DNA from: SOKG01 sp964449845 | GTDB taxonomy: Bacteria; Chloroflexota; Dehalococcoidia; SZUA-161 | Direction of reading: 5' to 3' | Assembly (NCBI GenBank): GCA_964449845.1 | Contig: CAYVES010000166.1 | Span: forward strand, 1 to 5,250 | Length of the DNA: 5,250 nt | Shown here: in pieces, positions 1 to 5,167 of the stretch | How the letters are laid out: each line of letters begins with the position of its first letter | Numbering within the stretch: position 1 is the first letter of the stretch | The notes under the pieces: model-generated | Databases searched by the model: none | Told to the model about the DNA's origin: nothing | The model's input: only the letters and a program-made list of their open reading frames with translations | Position numbers and translations under genes: made by a program

Positions 1-451
1 TGATACCTGTGTCATCATGCTGACCGCGGTGTCTGACATAGAGACGGCTGTGGAGGCCATGCAGTTGGGAGCGTACGACTACTTGACCAAACCCTTCAAC
101 ATGGATGACCTCGTAGGGAAGGTGGAAAGGGCCTTGGAAAGAAGGAGATTGGTACTGGAGAGCAGGGAACATCAGCTTCACCTGGAGCAAAAGGTTGAGC
201 GGCAAGCAGGAGAGCTACAGCAGTACCATAGCGAAGCGATGGAAGCCCTTGTCCGTGAGCAGGAGGCTCGTGCGGAGTTGCAGGCCAGACGCCGGTCACG
301 GAAAGGACTTGCCAGAAAGCTGTCTCAGATATTGGGCGTTGGAACACCTCACTCGTCAGGTGAGAAGAGTGGGGCTGCACATACACAAACAGGGGCAGCG
401 AGCGGAGAGGCCCATGGTCAACCCCCCGACGGGCACGAGGAAGAAGCCTGA
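1..451 (+). CDS. Response regulator, 3' part: receiver-domain end plus coiled-coil tail
   Basis: The gene enters from the left edge; the reading frame begins at base 2, upstream of the first in-frame ATG at 17. The first ~45 visible residues are the last third of a CheY-like receiver. The MLTA segment carries the conserved Thr of strand beta4, GAYDYLTKPF holds the invariant Lys and cis-Pro of beta5, and the MDDLVGKVERALERRR helix matches alpha5. The phosphoacceptor Asp lies outside the window. A charged, heptad-like helix follows (ESREHQLHLEQKVERQAGEL onward), then a hydrophilic Gly/Ala/His/Glu-rich tail ending in GHEEEA. No DNA-binding, HD-GYP, GGDEF or kinase domain follows before the TGA. 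The linker resembles the one that joins receivers to HD-GYP phosphodiesterases, but that domain is absent. It probably acts through protein-protein contacts or dimerisation. The receiver call is firm; the output is unknown. Confidence 0.85.
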   Translation, partial: DTCVIMLTAVSDIETAVEAMQLGAYDYLTKPFNMDDLVGKVERALERRRLVLESREHQLHLEQKVERQAGELQQYHSEAMEALVREQEARAELQARRRSRKGLARKLSQILGVGTPHSSGEKSGAAHTQTGAASGEAHGQPPDGHEEEA

Positions 452-471
452 GTGGCAGGCCCATTCGCATC

Positions 472-493
472 GGCGCCGCACCGGCGCCTGTTT
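472..493 (+). terminator. Possible terminator hairpin between convergent genes
   Basis: GGCGCC (472-477) and GGCGCC (483-488) form a 6-bp all-GC stem with a 5-nt loop. TGTTTAT follows, a short T-rich run on the plus strand. It lies 20 nt after the response-regulator stop and just before the end of the convergent lipoprotein gene, where a terminator is expected. The T tract is short, so termination strength is uncertain. No T run follows it on the minus strand. Confidence 0.35.
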
Positions 494-500
494 ATCCTCC

Positions 501-887
501 TCAGGTCTTGCATCCGGAGACTTCAATATAGTTGTCCTTGGTCAGCCTATCCTCACCACCTGGCCCGCTGATGATGAGTGTCACTGAGTAGGAACCATTC
601 CTGTTGTAGTAGTGCTTGGGGTTCTGCTCGAAGCTGTCGATGACGCTGTCATCGTCGAAGTCCCACTCCCAGTTGGTTATGTTGCCCGATGACTGTTCGG
701 TGAATTGTACCCAACTTGGCCCATCACACTCAGTGGGCTCAGCGAAGAAGGCAGCATGGCATGGGGGAACTGTACTTGTCGGAGTTGGCATGGGTGTTGG
801 GGTGGGGGTGGCTACAGGCCCGGTGCAGGCAGAAAACGCGAGCAGCCCCAAAACTAATAGGATCGAGATAGCATAACTTCGCTTCAT
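501..887 (-). CDS. Small PKD-domain lipoprotein
   Basis: This 128-residue protein begins with a lipoprotein signal peptide: basic MKR, a hydrophobic core (~6-18) and a lipobox ending FSAC, with Cys21 as the lipidation site. Phe at -3 is less usual than Leu. Residues 24-42 are a Thr-Pro repeat linker, a type common in Chloroflexota surface proteins. The rest is one complete PKD domain: WEWDFDDD at ~73-80 matches the family W-x-W-D-F-G-D core with Asp in place of Gly, followed by NPKHYYNRNGSYSVTLII at ~89-106. PKD domains are Ig-like beta sandwiches used in surface adhesion or as spacers. There is no catalytic domain, so it is probably a small surface-anchored binding or structural protein. Shine-Dalgarno pairing upstream of the ATG is poor. 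Together with the closely placed -10 box this suggests a leaderless transcript. It lies 148 nt downstream of the pseudouridine synthase on the same strand but appears to have its own promoter. Confidence 0.87.
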   Translation of the reverse strand: MKRSYAISILLVLGLLAFSACTGPVATPTPTPMPTPTSTVPPCHAAFFAEPTECDGPSWVQFTEQSSGNITNWEWDFDDDSVIDSFEQNPKHYYNRNGSYSVTLIISGPGGEDRLTKDNYIEVSGCKT

Positions 888-893
888 TCTTAC

Positions 894-923
894 ATTTTAC
901 CCGCAACCACCAGCCCAAATCAA
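894..923 (-). promoter_or_regulatory. Sigma70-type promoter of the lipoprotein gene
   Basis: On the minus strand, TTGATT (918-923) is separated by 18 nt from TAAAAT (894-899). The -10 box ends 6 nt before the ATG at 887, so the expected start site falls at or next to the start codon. That fits the lack of a clear Shine-Dalgarno. The call rests on consensus matching only. Confidence 0.4.
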
Positions 924-1035
924 TCCGTTGAGTCTTGAATCGCCTTTTGCTTCCCTCATGTCTGAACCGCAAGTTGGTTTTAGGTGGATCAGCTATCTCC
1001 CAGGCGAATGGAAAGGTTCGATTGTGTTCACCTCG

Positions 1036-1785
1036 TCAGGGTGAGGCGGATCTCGCGTGCTCCGTTCCATCTATTAGCAGGGACTGCACCTCTTGTGCAC
1101 TGAGCTCGCGTATCTCCCCTTCTCGGAGGTCGCCCAGTTGGATACTCCCCATACTGACTCGCTTGAGGGCCAGGATGCGGTGGCCGAGACGCTGGAACAT
1201 ACGGCGCACCTGCCGCTTTCTACCCTCGTGTATTGTTATGCTATAGTTGAACGGTTTAGCTTGCACTTCCTTGACTATGGCACGGTGGGTGATGCCATCC
1301 CCGAGCTCAAGGCCCTGCTCTAGCCTGCGTTTTTCGCTTGCTGGTAGCCTCGCATTGATGGAGACCAGATAGCCCTTCTCGTGCTCGAAGCTGGGATGGG
1401 TCAGCCGATGGGTGAGTTCGCCATCATTAGTCAGCAGCAAAAGGCCTGTGCTGTCTTTGTCCAGACGTCCCACGGGGTGTAATCTCAGGTGGCGATAGTC
1501 TTCGGGCAGGATGTCAAATACCGTCCTGCGGCCCCTCTCGTCGCTGGTAGTAGACAGAACGCCTTTCGGCTTGTTGAGCAGGAGATAGACTGCTTGCCTT
1601 GGCTTGAGGTCAACCGGTTGCTTGTCTATCGAGACGTGATCAGTCTCCACATTCAGCGGGTAGCGGAAGTCTTCCACCACTTTCCCGTTCACCTTAACTC
1701 TGCCCTGGCGTATGGCATCGGCCAACTGCCTTCGAGGGCCAACACCGGCTTGGGCTAATGCTTTTAGTAAGGGCATTGAGGACAT
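1036..1785 (-). CDS. rluB: RNA pseudouridine synthase, RsuA/RluB family
   Basis: This 249-residue enzyme isomerises a specific uridine in rRNA to pseudouridine in the cytoplasm. An S4 RNA-binding domain spans about residues 4-50 (LLKALAQAGVGPRRQLADAI, then GRVKVNGKVV). The catalytic domain starts at YLLLNKPKGVLSTTSDERGR (~67-86). The active-site motif GRLDKDSTGLLLLTNDG lies at 106-122, with Asp109 as the catalytic residue. The family signature EGRKRQVRRM is at 187-196. Length and domain order fit full-length RluB/RsuA proteins. Family membership is clear. The choice of RluB (23S target) over RsuA (16S) follows usual annotation of Gram-positive-like homologues and is less certain. The ATG at 1785 lacks a good Shine-Dalgarno; an in-frame ATG three codons later would barely change the protein. 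The gene starts 33 nt after the ABC permease stop on the same strand, so co-transcription is likely. Nothing links it functionally to the transporter. Confidence 0.93.
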   Translation of the reverse strand: MSSMPLLKALAQAGVGPRRQLADAIRQGRVKVNGKVVEDFRYPLNVETDHVSIDKQPVDLKPRQAVYLLLNKPKGVLSTTSDERGRRTVFDILPEDYRHLRLHPVGRLDKDSTGLLLLTNDGELTHRLTHPSFEHEKGYLVSINARLPASEKRRLEQGLELGDGITHRAIVKEVQAKPFNYSITIHEGRKRQVRRMFQRLGHRILALKRVSMGSIQLGDLREGEIRELSAQEVQSLLIDGTEHARSASP

Positions 1786-1818
1786 GTCTGTACATCTATT
1801 GGTGGTTTGTAGGGCTGT

Positions 1819-2598
1819 CTATTCTGCCCTGGCGCGAAACATCAGTGTGCCGAAGGTTATGCCCGCCGCGGCCCAGGCGGCCAACACCAGCAGCGAGCGC
1901 CACAAGTCAGACCATACGTATCCGGTCAATACCATGTCGCGTACGCCGACTACGGCATAGTCTACCGGGTTAAACTGCCTCACGGTGTTGAGCCAGTCCG
2001 GCAGCAGTTGAGAGGGCATCATGGCCGACGAGAGGAAAACTGCGGGCAGCGCAACGAAGTTGATGACGCCCATGAGCGGTTCCGGTCGTTTGAAAAGGAG
2101 CGCCAATCCGTTGGAGAAGGCGGCGAATCCCAGCCCGAGCAGACAGATGAGGATTACGGAGAACAGCACGCCGGGCACGCCGGTTGCTATGTTCACCCCC
2201 ATGATAACAGCGATTGTGAAGATTATCAGCGCTTGAGCAACGAGCATCACCATGGAGGCGATGACACGGCTTGTTATGATTGAGAGCCGGGTCACAGGTG
2301 TGGCCAGCATCTTGGACAGTATCCCCATGTCTATATCTTGTAGCATGCCCATGCCTGCCCATGCCGAGCCGAAAAGCACTGTCATCACCACCACTCCCGG
2401 GGCAAAGAATTGGAGATAGCTAGCGTTCTCCAGTCCGGGCAGGTGAGCGAATGAAGCACCCAGCGAATCGAAGACCTGGGTGAAGAGGACCAGCCATATT
2501 ATGGGCTGGACAAGGTTGATGAATATCCACACCCGAATGCGAAACAGTGTCCTGAGGTGACGTAGAACCTGATACTGGATATCGCTCAGAAGATTCAT
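1819..2598 (-). CDS. ABC-2 type transporter permease (DrrB-like)
   Basis: This 259-residue integral membrane protein is the channel half of an ABC exporter. Six hydrophobic segments are visible at roughly 23-43, 62-86, 108-135, 141-168, 175-193 and 232-254, the standard ABC-2 topology. The LQDIDMGILSKMLATPVTR stretch after the second segment matches the conserved cytoplasmic coupling loop. FLSSAMMPSQLLPDWLNTV leading to FNPVDYAVVGVRDMV is the typical ABC-2 family region before the last membrane helix. The ATG lies 2 nt after the ATPase TAG. AGGAG (2605-2609, read on the minus strand) sits 6 nt before it, inside the end of the ATPase gene, so translation is probably coupled. The closest named type is DrrB of daunorubicin-style exporters, but the cargo (drug, lipid or glycoconjugate) cannot be read from sequence. 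Confidence 0.93.
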   Translation of the reverse strand: MNLLSDIQYQVLRHLRTLFRIRVWIFINLVQPIIWLVLFTQVFDSLGASFAHLPGLENASYLQFFAPGVVVMTVLFGSAWAGMGMLQDIDMGILSKMLATPVTRLSIITSRVIASMVMLVAQALIIFTIAVIMGVNIATGVPGVLFSVILICLLGLGFAAFSNGLALLFKRPEPLMGVINFVALPAVFLSSAMMPSQLLPDWLNTVRQFNPVDYAVVGVRDMVLTGYVWSDLWRSLLVLAAWAAAGITFGTLMFRARAE

Positions 2599-2600
2599 CG

Positions 2601-3617
2601 CTATCTCCTATCACGCCTTCGTTTCATCTCGGCATAGGTGGTACGCGTTCCCTCTTGAGCGCGGATGGTGCGGCCGGTGAACTTGAGAAACACATCGTCC
2701 AGTGACGGCCGGGACACGGATAGTGACTCGACCTCGATGCCCTCGCTGGCAAGAAGACGCATTATCCTGGGCGCCGCTGACTCGCCCTTGTTTACATAAA
2801 CTGCTAGTTCGCTATCGGTTGCCTGCGTTCCAAGGACGAATGGCTTGCCGGACAGGGCTGACTGAGTGCGTCTGATGAATTCCTGGCATTCCTCGGCTCC
2901 CGTTTCGCAGGGTGTGAGGGTCACCACATCGCCACCTATGGACCGCTTCAGTTCGTTGGGGGTGCCCATGGCGATTATCTTGCCGAGGTCTATGATGGCG
3001 ATTCTGTCGGCCAGGTGGTCGGCCTCCTCCATGTAGTGCGTTGTCAGGAATATTGTCACGCCCATAGCTTTGGCTAGGTCTTGGATATAGTCCCAGACGT
3101 GAGTTCTGGTCTGCGGGTCAAGACCCACTGTTGGCTCATCTAGGAACATTACCTCGGGCCGGTGGATAAGCCCCATAGCGATATCGAGCCGCTTGCGCAT
3201 ACCTCCGGAGTACGTGGAGACCCTCTTGTCCTCGTAGCCGGTCAGGTCAACCAGTTCGAATATCTCCTTCACCCGTTGCCTGATGGTGGGACCATCCAGC
3301 CGGTAGAAGTGGCCATACAGCGTCAGGTTTTCGCGTCCGGTGGCGTACTCATCTACCCCTATGTCCTGCGCTACGTAGCCGATGCGCTTGCGCACCTCGG
3401 CTGGGTACTTGATAACGTCGAAGCCGGCTACCATTGCGGTTCCCGAAGTAGGTTGGATGAGTGTGTTGAGCATCTTGATAGTGGTGGTCTTGCCGGCGCC
3501 GTTTGGGCCCAGAAATCCGAAGACCTCGCCTGCTTTAACCTCAAAATCGACGCCGTCAACCGCCCTGATGCCGCCTGGGAAGACCTTGGTCAGTTGGCTG
3601 GTTTCTATGATGCTCAC
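2601..3617 (-). CDS. ABC transporter ATP-binding protein (DrrA-like)
   Basis: This 338-residue cytoplasmic ATPase powers the adjacent permease. All nucleotide-binding motifs are intact: Walker A GPNGAGKTT (37-45), Q-loop Gln84, signature YSGGM (136-140), Walker B VMFLDEP (156-162), D-loop GLD (165-167) and H-loop His194. Residues after ~225 form the C-terminal extension of the DrrA/daunorubicin-resistance subfamily, including PSLDDVFLKFTG (~304-315). The start is GTG at 3617, with GGAGG (3624-3628, minus strand) placed 6 nt upstream. An ATG at 3630 is out of frame and overlaps the Shine-Dalgarno. The protein probably works as a homodimer with two permease copies to export a hydrophobic substrate. 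The drug-resistance naming reflects family similarity only. The basic C-terminal tail (MKRRRDRR) is mildly unusual. Confidence 0.95.
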   Translation of the reverse strand: MSIIETSQLTKVFPGGIRAVDGVDFEVKAGEVFGFLGPNGAGKTTTIKMLNTLIQPTSGTAMVAGFDVIKYPAEVRKRIGYVAQDIGVDEYATGRENLTLYGHFYRLDGPTIRQRVKEIFELVDLTGYEDKRVSTYSGGMRKRLDIAMGLIHRPEVMFLDEPTVGLDPQTRTHVWDYIQDLAKAMGVTIFLTTHYMEEADHLADRIAIIDLGKIIAMGTPNELKRSIGGDVVTLTPCETGAEECQEFIRRTQSALSGKPFVLGTQATDSELAVYVNKGESAAPRIMRLLASEGIEVESLSVSRPSLDDVFLKFTGRTIRAQEGTRTTYAEMKRRRDRR

Positions 3618-3703
3618 AGTAATCCTCCATCGCGTAATCGTGTGTGCTAACAGCTTGCGCAGGCTTCTGAGCTGTTGCGGACTAACGTGCCTACTGATTC
3701 CAG

Positions 3704-3731
3704 ATTATACACTTTCTGTTCGTAGCGGCAA
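3704..3731 (-). promoter_or_regulatory. Promoter of the ABC transporter operon
   Basis: On the minus strand there is a perfect -10 TATAAT (3704-3709) preceded, after 16 nt, by TTGCCG (3726-3731), a 4/6 match to the -35 consensus. The expected start near 3697 gives a ~80-nt 5' leader before the GTG at 3617. The leader contains a possible CAGCT/AGCTG hairpin (3651-3674). It is the best sigma70-type match noticed in the window. Confidence 0.6.
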
Positions 3732-3777
3732 AGAGGTAGCGGTCTGGTGCCTGGTTCGGTCTGCTTGGCAGGGGCGG

Positions 3778-3889
3778 GTCTCAAGGAGACGGGAAAGGAA
3801 GCTCCTGGAGGAAGCCGTGGAACACTTCTGGTTAGTGGGCGTCACGCCCAGAGTAATCCAGCGCCGCCAAGGCGACTGCCTTGACGGGC
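3778..3889 (+). other. Cluster of three stem-loops
   Basis: Three inverted repeats occur in ~110 nt. GTCTC (3778-3782) pairs with GAGAC (3786-3790) around a 3-nt loop. TGGGCG (3836-3841) pairs with CGCCCA (3845-3850) around TCA. The strongest has arms 3864-3873 and 3878-3887: nine pairs and one C-A mismatch around a GACT loop. The first precedes the Shine-Dalgarno of the possible small CDS; the other two lie inside it. They may be mRNA structure or part of a non-coding RNA. I recognise no known riboswitch or ncRNA family, and none is followed by a T run. Confidence 0.4.
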
Positions 3890-4023
3890 AGTGGTACTGG
3901 GTAGTTCACCCCCCTGTTAGTCGCGACACCTTAGTGCCAAAGTACTACCTTCAAGGGGTGTCAATACGACAGGGCGTGACTATTGAGAAGTACGTGACTA
4001 TTTACAAGGGCATTACCGTTTAA
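3817..4023 (+). CDS. Possible small hypothetical protein with hexapeptide repeats
   Basis: This is a 68-codon frame starting at GTG 3817. GGAGG (3807-3811) stands 5 nt upstream, as good as the confirmed genes here. The frame stays open further upstream, but into antisense of the ABC ATPase, so this GTG is the natural start. The first ~45 residues have no recognised domain (e.g. GDCLDGQWYWVVHPPVSRDT). The end is a hexad pattern: QGVSIR, QGVTIE, KYVTIY, KGITV, stop. The hexads use different synonymous or conservative codons, which suggests selection on the protein. The pattern resembles beta-strand repeats but is too short to assign to left-handed beta-helix or bactofilin proteins. It lies divergent from the ABC operon. 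I do not recognise a family. It may be real, a remnant of a longer repeat protein, or chance. Confidence 0.4.
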   Translation: MEHFWLVGVTPRVIQRRQGDCLDGQWYWVVHPPVSRDTLVPKYYLQGVSIRQGVTIEKYVTIYKGITV

Positions 4024-4041
4024 CAGGGCAGGACTATTTTC
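3952..4041 (+). repeat. Five degenerate 18-bp tandem repeats
   Basis: Units lie at 3952-3969, 3970-3987, 3988-4005, 4006-4023 and 4024-4041. The shared core is roughly GGGCGTGACTATT; CGTGACTATT is exact in units 2 and 3, and GACTATT recurs in unit 5. All are in phase with the small ORF. Unit 4 contains its TAA, and unit 5 lies beyond the stop yet would still encode a matching hexad (QGRTIF). Confidence 0.6.
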
Positions 4042-4202
4042 CTACTCCGTTCGGTACTGCTAGGTGATTGTGGCTGTAGTGCACAGTGGCTATGATTGCG
4101 TCAAGATGTATCGTATTGCTCTTAAAAGTAGCGGATTCGTAGAGAATAGCCACTTTAGTTCTTCGAAGTATGGTGGAGGAACAGTAGGAAAGGGGCGGAA
4201 TC
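4042..4202. other. Non-coding stretch upstream of the HTH gene
   Basis: No credible gene is seen on either strand. The stretch is more A/T-rich than its surroundings and should hold the promoter of the HTH-archaellin unit. I find only weak candidates, such as TTGCTC (4116-4121) with TAGAGA (4140-4145). An 8-bp palindrome CTTCGAAG (4161-4168) lies 34 nt before the HTH start and could be an operator, but one this short can occur by chance. Confidence 0.3.
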
Positions 4203-4472
4203 GTGAGTAAGAGAGCAAACAAAAGAAATAAAGTAAGCGCTGTAAATAAGCGGGACGGAAAAGAGATCATGACGTGTGAAGAAGTTGCTGAGTACCTGAG
4301 AGTGCACGTTAGCTCGGTCAGGCGCTGGAGTCGCAGCGGAAAGCTCACGGCCTACAGGGTTGGAGGCCGCGGCGATTGGAGGTACCGGGAACAAGATGTC
4401 TTGGCCTTTCTTTATGATACGAGAGGAGAAGGCAAAGGTCAGGGGGAGGTGATGGTGATGGGCAAACACTAG
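4203..4472 (+). CDS. Excisionase/MerR-like helix-turn-helix DNA-binding protein
   Basis: This small basic protein of 89 residues has one winged-helix domain of the MerR/excisionase (helix_turn_helix_17) kind at about 23-71. MTCEEVAEYLRVHVSSVRRW carries the two helices, followed by SRSGKLTAYRVGGRG, a wing, and DWRYREQDVLAFL, the closing helix. Family members are stand-alone transcriptional regulators or phage/plasmid excisionases. There is no integrase nearby, and the gene sits 79 nt upstream of the archaellin genes on the same strand, so a regulator is more likely than an excisionase. The start used is GTG 4203, with a purine-rich AAGGGG-type Shine-Dalgarno ~8-10 nt upstream. The ATG at 4269 (Met23) is a real alternative, because many relatives begin just before the TxEEVAEYL motif. 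The 22-residue lysine/arginine-rich N-terminus would then be lost. The target site is unknown. Confidence 0.8.
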   Translation: MSKRANKRNKVSAVNKRDGKEIMTCEEVAEYLRVHVSSVRRWSRSGKLTAYRVGGRGDWRYREQDVLAFLYDTRGEGKGQGEVMVMGKH

Positions 4473-4539
4473 GTGGAGAGTTGAGTCAGTCTGCGGGGCC
4501 ACGTGCAGGCTGTGATAAGAAGTGGCACGAAACTGAAAA

Positions 4540-4545
4540 GGAGGG
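4540..4545 (+). promoter_or_regulatory. Strong ribosome binding site of the first archaellin
   Basis: GGAGGG lies 6 nt before the ATG at 4552, within GAAAAGGAGGGATA (4535-4548). The same 14-mer recurs before the second archaellin at 5151-5164 with identical spacing, which fits a highly translated filament subunit. Confidence 0.75.
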
Positions 4546-4551
4546 ATAAGC

Positions 4552-5127
4552 ATGTTGAAGAAACTGACTGGGAAGATGCATCGGGACGAGAGAGGCATCA
4601 CCGGCCTGGAGACGGCGATCATTCTGATTGCCTTCGTGGTTGTGGCCTCGGTCTTCGCCTACACGGTGTTGTCGGCTGGGATATTCTCGTCCCAGAAGGG
4701 TCAGGAGGCGGTCTACACTGGGTTGGAGCAGGCGAGGTCCACGTTGGAGCTGAAGGGCGATGTGGTTGCCAAGGCTAACGCAACCGCAGTTACGCAGGTC
4801 ATATTCTCCGTGAGCAACGCCCTGGATGGCGAGGCCATCGACCTTACGGATACCACGGGCAACAATGTCACCGTCATCTCCTATTCCACCTCAACTGCTC
4901 GTGCGGAGGAGCTGGAGTGGACCAAGGCCTTCCAGGGCTACGGAGACGATGACGATCTGGTGGAGGCAGGGGAGATGTTTGAGATCACGGTGGATATGAC
5001 AGGGGCAGGTGAGACCGTCGGTACCTATCATACCTTCACCCTTGAGGTCAAGCCTCCTGTTGGCAGTGCGCTCGTTATCGAGCGGACGACTCCTGCTGCC
5101 CTTGACTCAGTGATGATACTGCACTAA
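4552..5127 (+). CDS. flaB: Archaellin (archaeal-type flagellin), complete
   Basis: This 191-residue filament subunit is of the archaellum type, unrelated to bacterial FliC. It opens with a class III (prepilin-like) signal: charged leader with RDERG (11-15) and predicted cleavage after Gly15, giving a mature start ITGLETAIILIAFVVVASVF. The hydrophobic helix (~21-41) builds the filament core, and the following GIFSSQKGQEAVYTGLEQAR (~43-62) is characteristic of archaellins. The C-terminal region is the beta-rich outer domain, ending with FTLEVKPPVGSALVIERTTP and LDSVMIL, matching the conserved archaellin C-terminus. Two N-x-S/T sequons (Asn76, Asn105) are possible glycosylation sites. Length fits small archaellins. 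Processing requires a FlaK/PibD-like peptidase and assembly requires FlaI/FlaJ homologues, neither visible here. A second copy begins 40 nt downstream. The family assignment is strong; use for swimming rather than adhesion is inferred. Confidence 0.93.
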   Translation: MLKKLTGKMHRDERGITGLETAIILIAFVVVASVFAYTVLSAGIFSSQKGQEAVYTGLEQARSTLELKGDVVAKANATAVTQVIFSVSNALDGEAIDLTDTTGNNVTVISYSTSTARAEELEWTKAFQGYGDDDDLVEAGEMFEITVDMTGAGETVGTYHTFTLEVKPPVGSALVIERTTPAALDSVMILH

Positions 5128-5139
5128 CGGCAATGCCGT
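5127..5139 (+). other. Short hairpin between the two archaellin genes
   Basis: ACGGC (5127-5131) and GCCGT (5135-5139) form a perfect 5-bp stem around AAT, beginning at the last base of the archaellin stop codon. A purine run, not a T tract, follows, so it is not a typical terminator. It could stabilise the upstream mRNA 3' end or be chance. Confidence 0.25.
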
Positions 5140-5155
5140 AAAGAAGAAAGGAAAA

Positions 5156-5161
5156 GGAGGG
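5156..5161 (+). promoter_or_regulatory. Ribosome binding site of the second archaellin
   Basis: GGAGGG lies 6 nt before the ATG at 5168, in the same GAAAAGGAGGGATA context as the first archaellin. No separate promoter is evident in the 40-nt gap, so both genes are probably on one mRNA. Confidence 0.75.
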
Positions 5162-5167
5162 ATAGAG

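Noticed and set aside
195..587. Alternative plus frame that might hold a frameshifted HD-GYP domain
   Set aside because: The translation shows no HD or GYP motif and crosses into the convergent lipoprotein gene.
792..811. G-rich run on the plus strand, possible G-quadruplex
   Set aside because: Only three runs of three or more G are close together. The bias is explained by Pro codons of the Thr-Pro linker on the opposite strand.
3382..3816. Long plus-strand extension of the small ORF upstream of GTG 3817
   Set aside because: Bases 3382-3617 are antisense to the well-supported ABC ATPase, and no start with a Shine-Dalgarno is seen before 3817.
3618..4202. tRNA, CRISPR array or mobile-element end in the intergenic region
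   Set aside because: No cloverleaf or conserved T-loop was found, the 18-bp units have no spacers, and no transposase or terminal inverted repeats are seen.
4523..4538. Sigma54-like promoter: TGGCACG before the archaellin gene
   Set aside because: The -24 half matches exactly, but the -12 GC element is missing at the required spacing and the site runs into the Shine-Dalgarno.
4155..4622. Minus-strand open frame of 155 codons
   Set aside because: It lies antisense to the HTH and archaellin genes, has no recognisable domain, and is best explained as a shadow of them.
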